NCBI GenBank assembly: GCA_002441125.1
Contig: DJVI01000015.1
Span: forward strand, 84,037 to 148,036
Direction of reading: 5' to 3'
Length of the DNA stretch: 64,000 nucleotides
Origin: Caldifarciminota bacterium UBA6260
GTDB taxonomy: Bacteria; Hydrothermota; 32-111
A model generated the notes under the pieces. It did not search any database, had not been told where the DNA came from, and was given only the letters and a program-made list of their open reading frames with translations. Positions within the stretch are counted from its first letter, which is position 1, and every line of letters starts with the position of its first letter. Position numbers and translations under genes: made by a program. This document shows positions 32,864-40,972 of this stretch, one piece after another.

Positions 32864-33454
32864 TCAATCTAAATTCTGTCTCTTTTCAACAGAACATTGG
32901 AGTGTGAAATCATCTATATATTCGAAATCTGTACCAAAAGGTATTCCTCTTGCGATAGTTGTTATCCTTTCAACCTTATCCTTTAAAAGTTTAGTTAGAT
33001 ATATAGTTGTTGTTTCTCCCTCAGTTGAAGGTGAAAGTGCTATTATCACCTCTTTAATATTTCCCTTCTCAACTCTTTGTAAAAGTTTATCGAATGAGAG
33101 TTTTTCAGGTGTTATCCCATCCAATGGAGAGATAAGTCCCCCAAGAATATGGTAAAGTCCATTGAACCTTTTTGTCCTTTCAAAAATAAACAGATCCCTC
33201 GGCTTTTCAAGAACCATCAAAATATTCTCATCCCTTTTTCCATTGGAACAGATACTACATGGGTCAGTTTCATCTATACTTCCACATATAGAACAAACCT
33301 TCATATTTTCAGAGAGTTCAAGAATCGATTCCGATAACTCTTTCGAAAAATCTTTTCCTTTCGAGATCAAAAAGAATATAAGTCTTTCAGCTGATTTATC
33401 ACCAATACCAGGCAGTTCTTTCAAATTTTTTTTCAACCTTTCAAAACTTGTCAT
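32864..33454 (-). CDS. recR: Recombination protein RecR
   Basis: A 196-residue RecR, a ring-forming DNA-binding partner of RecO/RecF in gap repair. Order: helix-hairpin-helix KELPGIGDKSAERLIFFL near residue 14, a four-Cys zinc finger (CSICGSIDETDPCSIC), and a Toprim domain with VLEKPRDLFIFE and ALSPSTEGETTTIYL. Full length. It follows ybaB by 1 bp in the dnaX-ybaB-recR arrangement that is conserved across bacteria. Confidence 0.97.
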   Translation of the reverse strand: MTSFERLKKNLKELPGIGDKSAERLIFFLISKGKDFSKELSESILELSENMKVCSICGSIDETDPCSICSNGKRDENILMVLEKPRDLFIFERTKRFNGLYHILGGLISPLDGITPEKLSFDKLLQRVEKGNIKEVIIALSPSTEGETTTIYLTKLLKDKVERITTIARGIPFGTDFEYIDDFTLQCSVEKRQNLD

Positions 33455-33455
33455 A

Positions 33456-33770
33456 TCAAAACCCTAAATTACCAGGCAGCTGAAAACCGCCTGTCAACTT
33501 TCCCATCTCTTCTTTGTTCAGTTGATCAACTTTGTTTTTAGCTTCGTTGAAAGCTGATTTTAAAAGATCCACAACTATGTTTGGATCCTCATTTTTTAGA
33601 ATCTCTTCAGATATTTTTATATCTACAACATCATACTTACCATTCATCTTTACTGTAACCATACCACCACCAACACTAACATCTATTATAGTTTCTTTCA
33701 ATTTTTCATCCATCTCTTCCATCATCTTTTGCATCTGTTGTGCCTGTTTCATAAGTTTTTTCATGTCCAT
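33456..33770 (-). CDS. ybaB: YbaB/EbfC nucleoid-associated protein
   Basis: A 104-residue YbaB/EbfC family DNA-binding protein. It starts with a Met/Gln-rich helix (MKKLMKQAQQMQKMMEEM), has the conserved GGGMVTVKMNGKYDVVDIKI strand region and ends with a flexible LTGGFQLPGNLGF tail. It binds DNA as a dimer, and its gene is almost always between dnaX and recR, as here (gaps of 9 and 1 bp). Confidence 0.96.
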   Translation of the reverse strand: MDMKKLMKQAQQMQKMMEEMDEKLKETIIDVSVGGGMVTVKMNGKYDVVDIKISEEILKNEDPNIVVDLLKSAFNEAKNKVDQLNKEEMGKLTGGFQLPGNLGF

Positions 33771-33779
33771 AATTCCTCC

Positions 33780-35315
33780 TCAGTGAACTATCTCTCCATC
33801 GAACCTTTCAATTATTTTTAAGACATTTTCATTCTTTTCAAGACCATTGTTAATAATCTTGTTATCATCTTTTACATTTTTAAAAAAAAGAATTTCAAGA
33901 TTTATTTTTTCGTTAAAATCTTTTATAAGATTTTTTATTTTATCCTCTTTTAAAACATATTCTAAAGAGTCGGGAAAAGAAATTTTAATATAATCTTTTT
34001 TCCTTTCAAGAAGATCACCATTTTCAAGTGCCGTTCCAACAACTGGATCTTTTCTTTTGCAAAACTCTATGAATTTTTCAAATACGAGATTCTCTTTCTC
34101 ATCATCTTTTTTTTCTTCAACTTTTGTTTCTACCTTTTCTATCCTTTCATCGATTTTTTTTTCAACTATTTTTTTTTCTGTAAACTTTTTTTCGTTAAGA
34201 AGTCTTATTATCTCATCAATATCCCTTCCATCTATCATGAACGGAATCCTTGCAAGTTGATTCTCAACAACCATCTTTCTGTTTGAAGCGAACTTCAACT
34301 TGTTCGATAGTTCTATTAACTCTCTCGTTATCTGGTTTAAAGTAGTGTTGGAAAAATGTTTCGATTGCTCTTTCGCTTTTTCAAAGATTTCAGGATGTAG
34401 GGATGATATTTCATCTGTTGTTATATCATTTTTAAGAAGTGTAAGGTAGTGAAAATAGTTCGCGAACTCCGATACGAAAGTCTCTATATCAAAACCTTTC
34501 ATCAAAAGTTCTTCAAAACTCTCTATTATTCCTTTCAAATCTTTTTCAATAACCTTTTGAACAAGTTTTACAAAAAAGTATGTATCCAAACGACCAAAGA
34601 TAGAATTCACATCATCGTAGGTTATCTTTTTATGCATCAGTGCTATCTGATCAAGCATTGAGAGAGCATCCCTCATTCCTCCATCAGCCATCTGGGCTAT
34701 AAGGTTTAGCCCTTCCAGTTCATATTCTATGTTTTGGTCCTTACAAATAATTTTCAGCTGCTTTACAATTTCAACTATAGGTAACCTTTTAAAATCGAAT
34801 CTCTGACATCTTGAAAGAATTGTTGGAATAACATTGAAAGGTTCAGTTGTGCAGAAAATGAATTTTACATGCTCTGGAGGTTCTTCGAGTATCTTCAAAA
34901 GAGCGTTGAAAGCCTCCTTTGTCAACATATGAACTTCATCTATTATGAAAACCTTATTCTTTGCTGAAATTGCAACATACCCTGCCTTATCTCTAAGATC
35001 TCTTATTTCATCTATTCCCCTATTTGATGCTCCATCTATCTCAACAACATCGACATCTCTTCCCTCCATTATATCCCTGCAAGATTTACATTTAAGACAT
35101 GGTTCTCCATCCTCAACATTCTCACAGTTTAGAGCCATAGCCAAAATTCTTGCTGTTGATGTTTTTCCGACACCTCTTGGACCAGAGAAAAGTAAAGCGT
35201 GTGGAATCCTGTTATTTTTAACAGCATTCTTTAAAACTTTTACTATATGATCCTGACCAATAACATCTTCAAATCTCTGAGGTCTATATTTTCTGGCAAA
35301 AACTATATAAGACAT
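33780..35315 (-). CDS. dnaX: DNA polymerase III subunits tau/gamma, with slippage-prone A9 tracts
   Basis: A 511-residue clamp-loader ATPase. Domain I has Walker A GPRGVGKTSTA near residue 45, a four-Cys zinc module around CEPCLKCKSC (present as GEPCLKCKSCRD), Walker B VFIIDEVHML and sensor FIFCTTEP. Domain III ends near residue 370. The Lys/Glu-rich linker then holds two A9 tracts in the mRNA (34169-34177 and 34154-34162) beginning at codon 380. One inserted or deleted A at either tract gives a stop within five codons, so a gamma-like form of about 382 residues could be made by transcriptional slippage, as known in Thermus thermophilus. It follows the SRP RNA, using an AAGGAAAA ribosome site. 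Confidence 0.96.
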   Translation of the reverse strand: MSYIVFARKYRPQRFEDVIGQDHIVKVLKNAVKNNRIPHALLFSGPRGVGKTSTARILAMALNCENVEDGEPCLKCKSCRDIMEGRDVDVVEIDGASNRGIDEIRDLRDKAGYVAISAKNKVFIIDEVHMLTKEAFNALLKILEEPPEHVKFIFCTTEPFNVIPTILSRCQRFDFKRLPIVEIVKQLKIICKDQNIEYELEGLNLIAQMADGGMRDALSMLDQIALMHKKITYDDVNSIFGRLDTYFFVKLVQKVIEKDLKGIIESFEELLMKGFDIETFVSEFANYFHYLTLLKNDITTDEISSLHPEIFEKAKEQSKHFSNTTLNQITRELIELSNKLKFASNRKMVVENQLARIPFMIDGRDIDEIIRLLNEKKFTEKKIVEKKIDERIEKVETKVEEKKDDEKENLVFEKFIEFCKRKDPVVGTALENGDLLERKKDYIKISFPDSLEYVLKEDKIKNLIKDFNEKINLEILFFKNVKDDNKIINNGLEKNENVLKIIERFDGEIVH

Positions 35316-35332
35316 ATATTTTCCTTTTTTTC

Positions 35333-35406
35333 AGGCGGCGGAGACAGAGGGCTTTTACTGCTGCTTCCTTTCGGATCTGACAGGGTTCAAGACATATCTC
35401 CCCGCC
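35333..35406 (-). ncRNA. ffs: Small signal recognition particle RNA (4.5S-like)
   Basis: The minus strand reads from GGCGGGGAGA through the invariant SRP domain IV core (TCAGATCCGAAAGGAAGCAG) to TCTCCGCCGCC, so the ends pair to close a hairpin of about 74 nucleotides, as in short bacterial SRP RNAs. A promoter lies exactly upstream (35413-35440). No terminator separates it from dnaX, 18 bp downstream, so the RNA is probably cut from a joint transcript. SRP RNA next to dnaX is also seen in Bacillus. Confidence 0.93.
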
Positions 35407-35412
35407 ATTTTT

Positions 35413-35440
35413 ATAATACCATTTATAAAACTATTTTCAA
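35413..35440 (-). promoter_or_regulatory. Predicted promoter of SRP RNA and dnaX operon
   Basis: Minus-strand TTGAAA (35435-35440) and TATTAT (35413-35418) with a 16-bp spacer. The expected start point, 6-7 bases further on, coincides with the 5' GGCGG of the SRP RNA. Confidence 0.65.
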
Positions 35441-35446
35441 GATGAA

Positions 35447-36439
35447 TCATTTTTTGTTTTTCCTCTGTGCCCTTATATGCTCTTTGTATGTTTTTGTGAA
35501 GGTGTGGGTTCCATCACCATTTGATACATAAAAGAGAAAATCATGTTTTTCTGGGTTCAAGGAAGCATCTATGGAAACTTTTCCAGGTGAACATATTGGA
35601 GTTGGAGGGAGTCCGGGATTTTTGTAAGTATTGTATGGAGAGTTTATCTCAAGATCTTTATAGGATAATATTCCACCTTCCCTTCCGAGTGCATAAAAAA
35701 CTGTTGCACAACATTGAAGGTTCATCCCTTTTTTTAACCTGTTGTAATAAACACCGGAAATTGTATACTTTTCATCATCCAATTTTGCTTCCTTCTCTAT
35801 TATTGATGCTAAAATAATATATGAGTACCTCGTAAAATTCAGATCATTTTTTTTAAAAATAGTTTCAGGATACTTCTCCTCAAAAAGTTTCAACATCTTC
35901 AGAACGATCTCCTTTGCCCCCATATCATCAGTAAAATAGTATGTTTCAGGGAGAAGGAAACCTTCACAATTTTTTCCTTCTATTCCATACTTTTTTAAGA
36001 TCTCTTTGGATGAACATATCGAGAAAAACTCAAATGAATCTATATCGAGCTCTTCCTTCAACCTTCTAAAAATCTGTTTTAAAGTGAATCCTTCAGGTAT
36101 AACGATCTTCTTTTGCAGAACTTTTCCTTTATAGATCTTGTTGAAAACAGAAAACTCATCCTGATCCTTCTCGAGAAGATAAACACCAGCCTTCAACTTC
36201 CTATCGGCATTAAAAACTTTTACAAAAAATTTAAAAAGTTTTGGATTTTTTATTACGCTGCTATCGATAAGAACTTTTTCAATATCTTTAAAACTCATCC
36301 CATTCTCTATTTCGATCTTAAAATGCTCTTTTGGAGTCATATCCTTGTCAACTTTAAAATTATTATAATTCAACTTTATTAAGATAACGGAAAAAATTAT
36401 CAAAAGTAAAAAACCAAGATATTTACTTTTCCCTTTCAA
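35447..36439 (-). CDS. mltG: Endolytic murein transglycosylase MltG (YceG)
   Basis: A 330-residue membrane-anchored enzyme that cuts nascent peptidoglycan glycan chains. N-terminal transmembrane segment (YLGFLLLIIFSVILIKL), LysM-like region with IVIPEGFTLKQIFRRL, and the YceG catalytic domain with LLPETYYF, ILASIIEKEAK (catalytic Glu), SGVYYNRLKKGMNLQ, SPYNTY, GLPPTPICSPG and the final GDGTHTFTKTYKEH. It is the last gene of the riboswitch-led operon and overlaps ruvX by 17 bp, a common mltG-yqgF pairing. Confidence 0.95.
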   Translation of the reverse strand: MKGKSKYLGFLLLIIFSVILIKLNYNNFKVDKDMTPKEHFKIEIENGMSFKDIEKVLIDSSVIKNPKLFKFFVKVFNADRKLKAGVYLLEKDQDEFSVFNKIYKGKVLQKKIVIPEGFTLKQIFRRLKEELDIDSFEFFSICSSKEILKKYGIEGKNCEGFLLPETYYFTDDMGAKEIVLKMLKLFEEKYPETIFKKNDLNFTRYSYIILASIIEKEAKLDDEKYTISGVYYNRLKKGMNLQCCATVFYALGREGGILSYKDLEINSPYNTYKNPGLPPTPICSPGKVSIDASLNPEKHDFLFYVSNGDGTHTFTKTYKEHIRAQRKNKK

Positions 36440-36821
36440 AATTCAAATACTCCTTCATAATTATCATCGCCGATATAGAATCAACGATTTCCTCTTTTTT
36501 TTCTTTCAATCCACTCTCTCTTATCAACCTTTCAGATTCTTTGGTTGTTAACCTTTCGTTGAAAAAAATTTTATCTACTCCACAAATATTCATTTTTCCA
36601 ACAAGATCCTTTACCCAAAGAGACATTTCATTATCTTTTCCATCTTTATCGAGAGGAACACCAAATATTATTTGTTCAATATTGTAATCCAAGATATACT
36701 GTTTTAAAACTTTTTCAAGTTCGTAAGTTTTTATTGCCTTTTGGGGTAAAATTATACCATCTAAACAAAGACATATACCTGTTCTTTTCTTTCCTATATC
36801 AACAGATAAAAGGTTTGACAT
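36423..36821 (-). CDS. ruvX: RuvX/YqgF-type Holliday junction resolvase homolog
   Basis: A 132-residue RNase H-fold protein of the YqgF family, linked to 16S rRNA 5'-end processing and proposed as a Holliday junction resolvase. Motifs: SVDIGKKRTGICLC with the catalytic Asp, IIFGVPLDKDGKDNEMS, FFNERLTTKESE and a C-terminal Asp in IVDSISAMIIM. ATG at 36821 is preferred over a TTG three codons upstream. It overlaps the glycosyltransferase gene by 23 bp and mltG by 17 bp. Confidence 0.92.
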   Translation of the reverse strand: MSNLLSVDIGKKRTGICLCLDGIILPQKAIKTYELEKVLKQYILDYNIEQIIFGVPLDKDGKDNEMSLWVKDLVGKMNICGVDKIFFNERLTTKESERLIRESGLKEKKEEIVDSISAMIIMKEYLNFEREK

Positions 36822-37845
36822 ACTCTTCAATTATCCCAATTAAAATTTTTAAAATCTCAAATCTTGAAAAACTTCTTGCCTTTCTGTTTCCAAGTTCTGA
36901 AATTTCGTAAAGTTTTTCTCTCTTTTCAAAAAGTTGATTTAAATTTTTTATTATTTCATCCTTATCATAATCAACTATTATGGCGCTGCCTTTATAGTTT
37001 TTTTCTATATCAAAACTTTTGGTAGAAATAACAACACATTTCGAAGCCATGGCTTCGAGTATAGTTCTTCCCTGCTGCTCTTTCCAAGAAGGTGTATCCT
37101 TGGATAGATTTAAAAATATATCAACATCCTTATAAAAATCTTTCATTTTCTCATGCTCAACGAATCCTAAAAACTGATATTCTATTTTTGAGCTTTTCAG
37201 AAAATCTATAAGAAACTTTTCATATCTCCCTTTACCTGCTATTTTAATTTTGAAATCAAATTTCAAATTTTTCAAAAGTTCGATTAAAAGAGTAACCCCC
37301 TTGCTCTCTTCCAACCTTCCCGCGAAACCTAATGTCAATTTATCATTTGAAAAATTTTTATCCTCATTTAAAAAGAAATCGTCAGGAACATGAAGAGGAA
37401 CCATTTTAGACTCTTTGTTAAAAATCTTTTCAAGAACATCTTTCGAACCTTCTCCTACACCAACGAAAAGGTCTACTCTCTTTTTTACAAAACCGTATAA
37501 AATGTTCCTGAAAAAATCCCTTTTAAAAATGTTCTGAGCACCTCTTAAAATAGCTTTTTTATACCTTACATTTTTTAAAATAAAATATGTCTGTGGAAGA
37601 TAAGGTTCCTCATCGATCCATAAAAGATCATATTCCTCTTTTTCTTTCAAAAAAGGTATATAACCATTTTTTGTAAAGGGAACTTTTAACTTTTTAAATC
37701 CGTTCTCATCAAAATATTTTTCTTCAAACTCTCCAATCCATTTTTTTGGATAAATTATCTTCACTTCATGCTCTTCCATAAGCATCTGGAAAACTTCCCT
37801 ATTTTGGGGATTAGAGTGCATATGACCAACAACCAGAATTTTCAT
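36799..37845 (-). CDS. Group 1 (GT4-like) glycosyltransferase
   Basis: A 348-residue GT-B glycosyltransferase. The C-terminal half has the family pattern: LTLGFAGRLEESKGVTLLIE, KIKIAGKGRYEKFL, YQFLGFVEHEKMKDFYKDVD and a nucleotide-sugar site with EQQGRTILEAMASKCVVIST, including the E-x7-E element. The N-terminal half holds the acceptor domain (KILVVGHMHSNPQNRE). It probably adds a sugar to a surface polysaccharide or lipid, in line with the nearby SDR and LpxH-like genes. Donor and acceptor cannot be told. Confidence 0.85.
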   Translation of the reverse strand: MKILVVGHMHSNPQNREVFQMLMEEHEVKIIYPKKWIGEFEEKYFDENGFKKLKVPFTKNGYIPFLKEKEEYDLLWIDEEPYLPQTYFILKNVRYKKAILRGAQNIFKRDFFRNILYGFVKKRVDLFVGVGEGSKDVLEKIFNKESKMVPLHVPDDFFLNEDKNFSNDKLTLGFAGRLEESKGVTLLIELLKNLKFDFKIKIAGKGRYEKFLIDFLKSSKIEYQFLGFVEHEKMKDFYKDVDIFLNLSKDTPSWKEQQGRTILEAMASKCVVISTKSFDIEKNYKGSAIIVDYDKDEIIKNLNQLFEKREKLYEISELGNRKARSFSRFEILKILIGIIEEYVKPFIC

Positions 37846-37848
37846 ATT

Positions 37849-38568
37849 TCACCTCAAAATTTTGACATCACCCGCAAGAAAACTTTTCTTTCCTGAAAGT
37901 GTTTCCAAAACTATGGAGCCATCTTTTTCAAATCCAACAACTTTCCCTTCAAAAACCTCTTTCTGTAAAGTTAAACTAACATTTCTACCTACCATACCAC
38001 TCTCATTTAAAAAGTTCAAAATCTCTTCAAAATCTTTCACACCCAATATATTTTTTAAAACAGAATAAAGAACATCCCAAAGATCTCTTCTTTTACCAGT
38101 TTTAAGATATATTGATGTTGCAACACTTTCGATACTATCGGGGAAAATATCGTTGTTGACATTTATACCTATTCCTGCAAGAATGATGTTATCAAAATAT
38201 TCAAGAAGTATTCCAGATATCTTCCTATCATCACATAGAATATCGTTTGGCCATCTGTAAGTTAAATTGTCAATTTCTCCTTTCAGATAGTTGTAAACTC
38301 CCATACAACATACGATGGAGAAAAATTGAACAGGATAGGATAGATTTTTAGAATCAAAGGTAAAGGAGAAGTAGAGCCCTCCTTCATAAGATTCCCATCT
38401 TCTGTTGAATCTACCATACCCTTTATTCTGTTTTTTTGCAACTATCAAAAAATTTTTCTTCCCCTTCTTCAAAAGTTCAATACCTCTTAAATTGGTGGAA
38501 TCCGTTTCATCAAAATATATATAATCTTCAAAATCGAATCCTTTTTTAATTTTTAAAAAATCAAACAT
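37849..38568 (-). CDS. birA: Biotin-protein ligase
   Basis: A 239-residue biotin-[acetyl-CoA carboxylase] ligase. ATG at 38568 sits 6 bases after GAAGG; a TTG two codons upstream is an alternative. The catalytic domain has YFDETDSTN, KKQNKGYGRFNRRWES (biotinyl-AMP loop, GRGRxGR-like but altered to GYGRFNR), LTYRWPNDILCDDRKISGIL and AGIGINVNND, followed by a small C-terminal SH3-like domain. It lacks the N-terminal helix-turn-helix repressor domain of E. coli BirA, so it is a ligase only. It overlaps nadC by 8 bp. Confidence 0.93.
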   Translation of the reverse strand: MFDFLKIKKGFDFEDYIYFDETDSTNLRGIELLKKGKKNFLIVAKKQNKGYGRFNRRWESYEGGLYFSFTFDSKNLSYPVQFFSIVCCMGVYNYLKGEIDNLTYRWPNDILCDDRKISGILLEYFDNIILAGIGINVNNDIFPDSIESVATSIYLKTGKRRDLWDVLYSVLKNILGVKDFEEILNFLNESGMVGRNVSLTLQKEVFEGKVVGFEKDGSIVLETLSGKKSFLAGDVKILR

Positions 38569-39409
38569 TTTCAACCTTCATACTTATATCGAGAGCTTTC
38601 GCTGAATGTGTTATTTTCCCTATAGAAATGAAATCGGGATACTTTTGAGCGTAAAGTTCAATATTCTTTTCATCTATGTTACCAGAAATTTCAACCTGAC
38701 ATCTCCCATTTATCAATTTTATAGATTTTTCAACATTTTCGGGTGTCATGTTATCCAAAAGTATCCTATCAACAGGATAATTCAAAACTTTTTCTATCTC
38801 TTCGATATCTTTTACTTCAACTATTATCTTTTTATCCGGATATTTATTTTTCATTCTCTGGATAACTGTAAAGTCATCTTTCATAAATGAAAGATGGTTA
38901 TCTTTGATCATTATCTGATCGTAAAGATCGAACCTATGGTTTATACCACCACCACATAAAACTGCATACTTTTCAAGTGCTCTGAGTCCAGGAGTTGTTT
39001 TTCTCGTATCAAGTATTTTAACATTGTACTTTTCAACAATTTTTACAAATTTTTGTGTATAAGTTGCTATACCTGAAAGATGTTGGATGAAATTAAGTAT
39101 TGTCCTCTCAGCTGAAAGCATCCCTCTAATTTTTCCCTTCACTTTTGCGAGTTTATCACCCTTTTTTATATTTTCACCATCCTCAGCAAAATATTCAACA
39201 ACATAAACACCAAAATTTTGAAGAACAATCTCTGCTATCTGTATCCCTGAAAGAACACCATTATCCTTCGCAATGATATTTGCAGTTCCTTCAGATTCCT
39301 CTGGAACACACATCTGTGTAGTTATATCTGTAAATGCTCTATCTTCCTTTATCGATTCCATAACTACAAACTCTATGCTTGCTCTATCAACAATTTTAAA
39401 AATGTTCAA
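38561..39409 (-). CDS. nadC: Nicotinate-nucleotide pyrophosphorylase (quinolinate phosphoribosyltransferase)
   Basis: A 282-residue enzyme converting quinolinate and PRPP to nicotinate mononucleotide in de novo NAD synthesis. The start is taken as TTG at 39409, just after AAGGGGGTG; an ATG at 39427 lies before that ribosome site. Motifs: EDRAFTDITTQ, LSAERTILNFIQHLSGIAT, ILDTRKTTPGLRALEKYAV, GGGINHRFDLYDQIMIKDNH and DRILLDNMTPE. It overlaps the LpxH-like gene by 14 bp and birA by 8 bp. nadA and nadB are not in the window. Confidence 0.95.
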   Translation of the reverse strand: MNIFKIVDRASIEFVVMESIKEDRAFTDITTQMCVPEESEGTANIIAKDNGVLSGIQIAEIVLQNFGVYVVEYFAEDGENIKKGDKLAKVKGKIRGMLSAERTILNFIQHLSGIATYTQKFVKIVEKYNVKILDTRKTTPGLRALEKYAVLCGGGINHRFDLYDQIMIKDNHLSFMKDDFTVIQRMKNKYPDKKIIVEVKDIEEIEKVLNYPVDRILLDNMTPENVEKSIKLINGRCQVEISGNIDEKNIELYAQKYPDFISIGKITHSAKALDISMKVENV

Positions 39410-40089
39410 GAAACACCCCCTTTTCATCTATCACGATATAACTTCCATTCTCTTTGAAATCCGATAAAGCGTAAATCCTTTTATCCTCCGAAACAAAATC
39501 TAAATGGTAATGACCAACAACAATTTTTTGAAAATCCTTTTCGAAATTTTTTTTAAAACTCTCTTCCAACCTTTTCATCTTTTCCTTTTTATCTACCCTT
39601 CTTAAATTACAAAGGTTTGATACCAATATCCCGACTCTATATCCTAAACTCTCGGGCAGGAGTGAAAAAAGAAATCTATCGAATTTGTTTTCCAAAATGA
39701 AATAGAAAAATTTTTTCAACATACTATCATTTTTCAACAGATGCCCATGTGTCAAAAGAACTTTTCCCCAATCGTAATCAAAATATAACCTATCAACAAC
39801 ATCTTTGCAACCTGTAATTTCCTTAAAACCCTTTCCCAAGAAAATATCGTGGTTTCCTCTAATAAAAAAAATTTCATAATCTTTTGAGATATCCTTTAAA
39901 AAATCAAGTAAATCTATATTCTCTTTTTTATAAAACTTACCTTTAAATTCAAAAAAAAAAATCGAAAGTGTCTCCAAGAAAAATTACCTTTTTGAATTCA
40001 TCCCTTTTTAAGAGTTCCTTAATCTTTGAAAAGATTTTATAATCACCTTTTCTGTAATGAATATCAGAAAGAACTACCAGTTTTGTCAT
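39396..40089 (-). pseudogene. LpxH-like calcineurin metallophosphoesterase interrupted by a T11 frameshift
   Basis: Two overlapping frames together make one 230-residue phosphoesterase. The first begins at ATG 40089 (MTKLVVLSDIHYRKGDY) and runs to VIFLGDTFDF, where a run of 11 T in the mRNA (39951-39961) leads to TGA. Removing one T joins it to the second frame: FEFKGKFYKK, then FFIRGNHDIFLGKGF, LLTHGHLLKND and VVGHYHLDF. All metal-binding motifs of the LpxH/calcineurin type (DIH, GDTFD, GNHD, THGH, GHYH) are then present. Causes could be a sequencing indel, a real mutation, or slippage during transcription that restores the frame. Flanking genes overlap it normally (26 and 14 bp), which argues it is still in use. 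Confidence 0.8.
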
Positions 40090-40972
40090 AATTTTCAAAA
40101 ATCCATTTTAAACTTTCCTCTATTGAATAACGATTTTTATAACCTGTTATACTTCTAAAAAGTTCCAAATCTCCAAAAAATTCTTCAGGCTCATTTTTTC
40201 TTAAAAGAGATTCGTCAGTTTCAAAAGTTATATTTTTGCCTGATAATTTAACAAGATAATCTGCAATATATTTTAAAGAATAGCTTTTTCCTGAACATAT
40301 ATTGTATATTCCATTTTTTAGTTCCATAGATAGAGAGTAAGCGTAAACCATATCCCTAACATCTGTGAAATCCCTTTTAAGATTAAGATTTCCAACTTTC
40401 ACCTTTCCATCTTGAGTTTCTTTTATTTTCCTTATAAGAGATGGAATAAAAAAATTTTCATTCTGCCCAACACCTATATGGTTGAAGGCTCTTATGATTA
40501 TATAATTTATACCGAACCTTTCATAACTTTCTATTATCTCTTCACATATTTTTTTTGAATTCGAATATGGGTTCTGTGGGTTGGTGGGATGTTTTTCATC
40601 TATTGGAAGATATTTGGGAAGACCATAAACATCGGATGTTGAGATGAATATAAATTTTGTTTTACTCTGATAGAGCCTTAAAGATTCTAAAATGTTCAAA
40701 GTTGAGTTTATATTTACATTGTAGGTAAGATATGGGTCTTTTAAAGATACTTTAGTTGAAGATTGTCCCGCGAGATGGAAGATAAAATCATAAGAGTTCT
40801 TTTCAAAAAATTCAAAAACATTTTTTTTATCAGTTAAATCGAGTTTATAAGATTTGTAACCTAAATCTTTTTCAACAAAATATGTCCCCTCAACATCATA
40901 TTTTTCCTTTAACACTTTATAAAGAAAGGAAGCTACAAAACCTTCAGCTCCAGTTATCAAAACCTTTTTCAT
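40064..40972 (-). CDS. NAD-dependent sugar-nucleotide epimerase/dehydratase or reductase (SDR)
   Basis: A 302-residue extended short-chain dehydrogenase. Rossmann motif VLITGAEGFVASFL at the N-terminus, DFIFHLAGQSS, catalytic Ser-Tyr-Lys in ISTSDVYG and NPYSNSKKICEE, and FNHIGVGQNENFFIPSLIRK. The HxGxGQ block and the length resemble GDP-4-dehydro-6-deoxy-D-mannose reductase (Rmd) and GDP-mannose 4,6-dehydratase relatives, so a 6-deoxyhexose precursor is plausible, but the substrate is not certain. It overlaps both neighbours (4 and 26 bp) within the riboswitch-led operon. Confidence 0.85.
   Translation of the reverse strand: MKKVLITGAEGFVASFLYKVLKEKYDVEGTYFVEKDLGYKSYKLDLTDKKNVFEFFEKNSYDFIFHLAGQSSTKVSLKDPYLTYNVNINSTLNILESLRLYQSKTKFIFISTSDVYGLPKYLPIDEKHPTNPQNPYSNSKKICEEIIESYERFGINYIIIRAFNHIGVGQNENFFIPSLIRKIKETQDGKVKVGNLNLKRDFTDVRDMVYAYSLSMELKNGIYNICSGKSYSLKYIADYLVKLSGKNITFETDESLLRKNEPEEFFGDLELFRSITGYKNRYSIEESLKWIFENYDKTGSSF

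Noticed and set aside
39396..39977. Stand-alone 193-aa phosphoesterase starting at 39977
   Set aside because: It would lack the first metal-binding motifs (DIH and GDTFD), which lie in the other frame just upstream. The start codon is internal to a longer, frameshifted gene.
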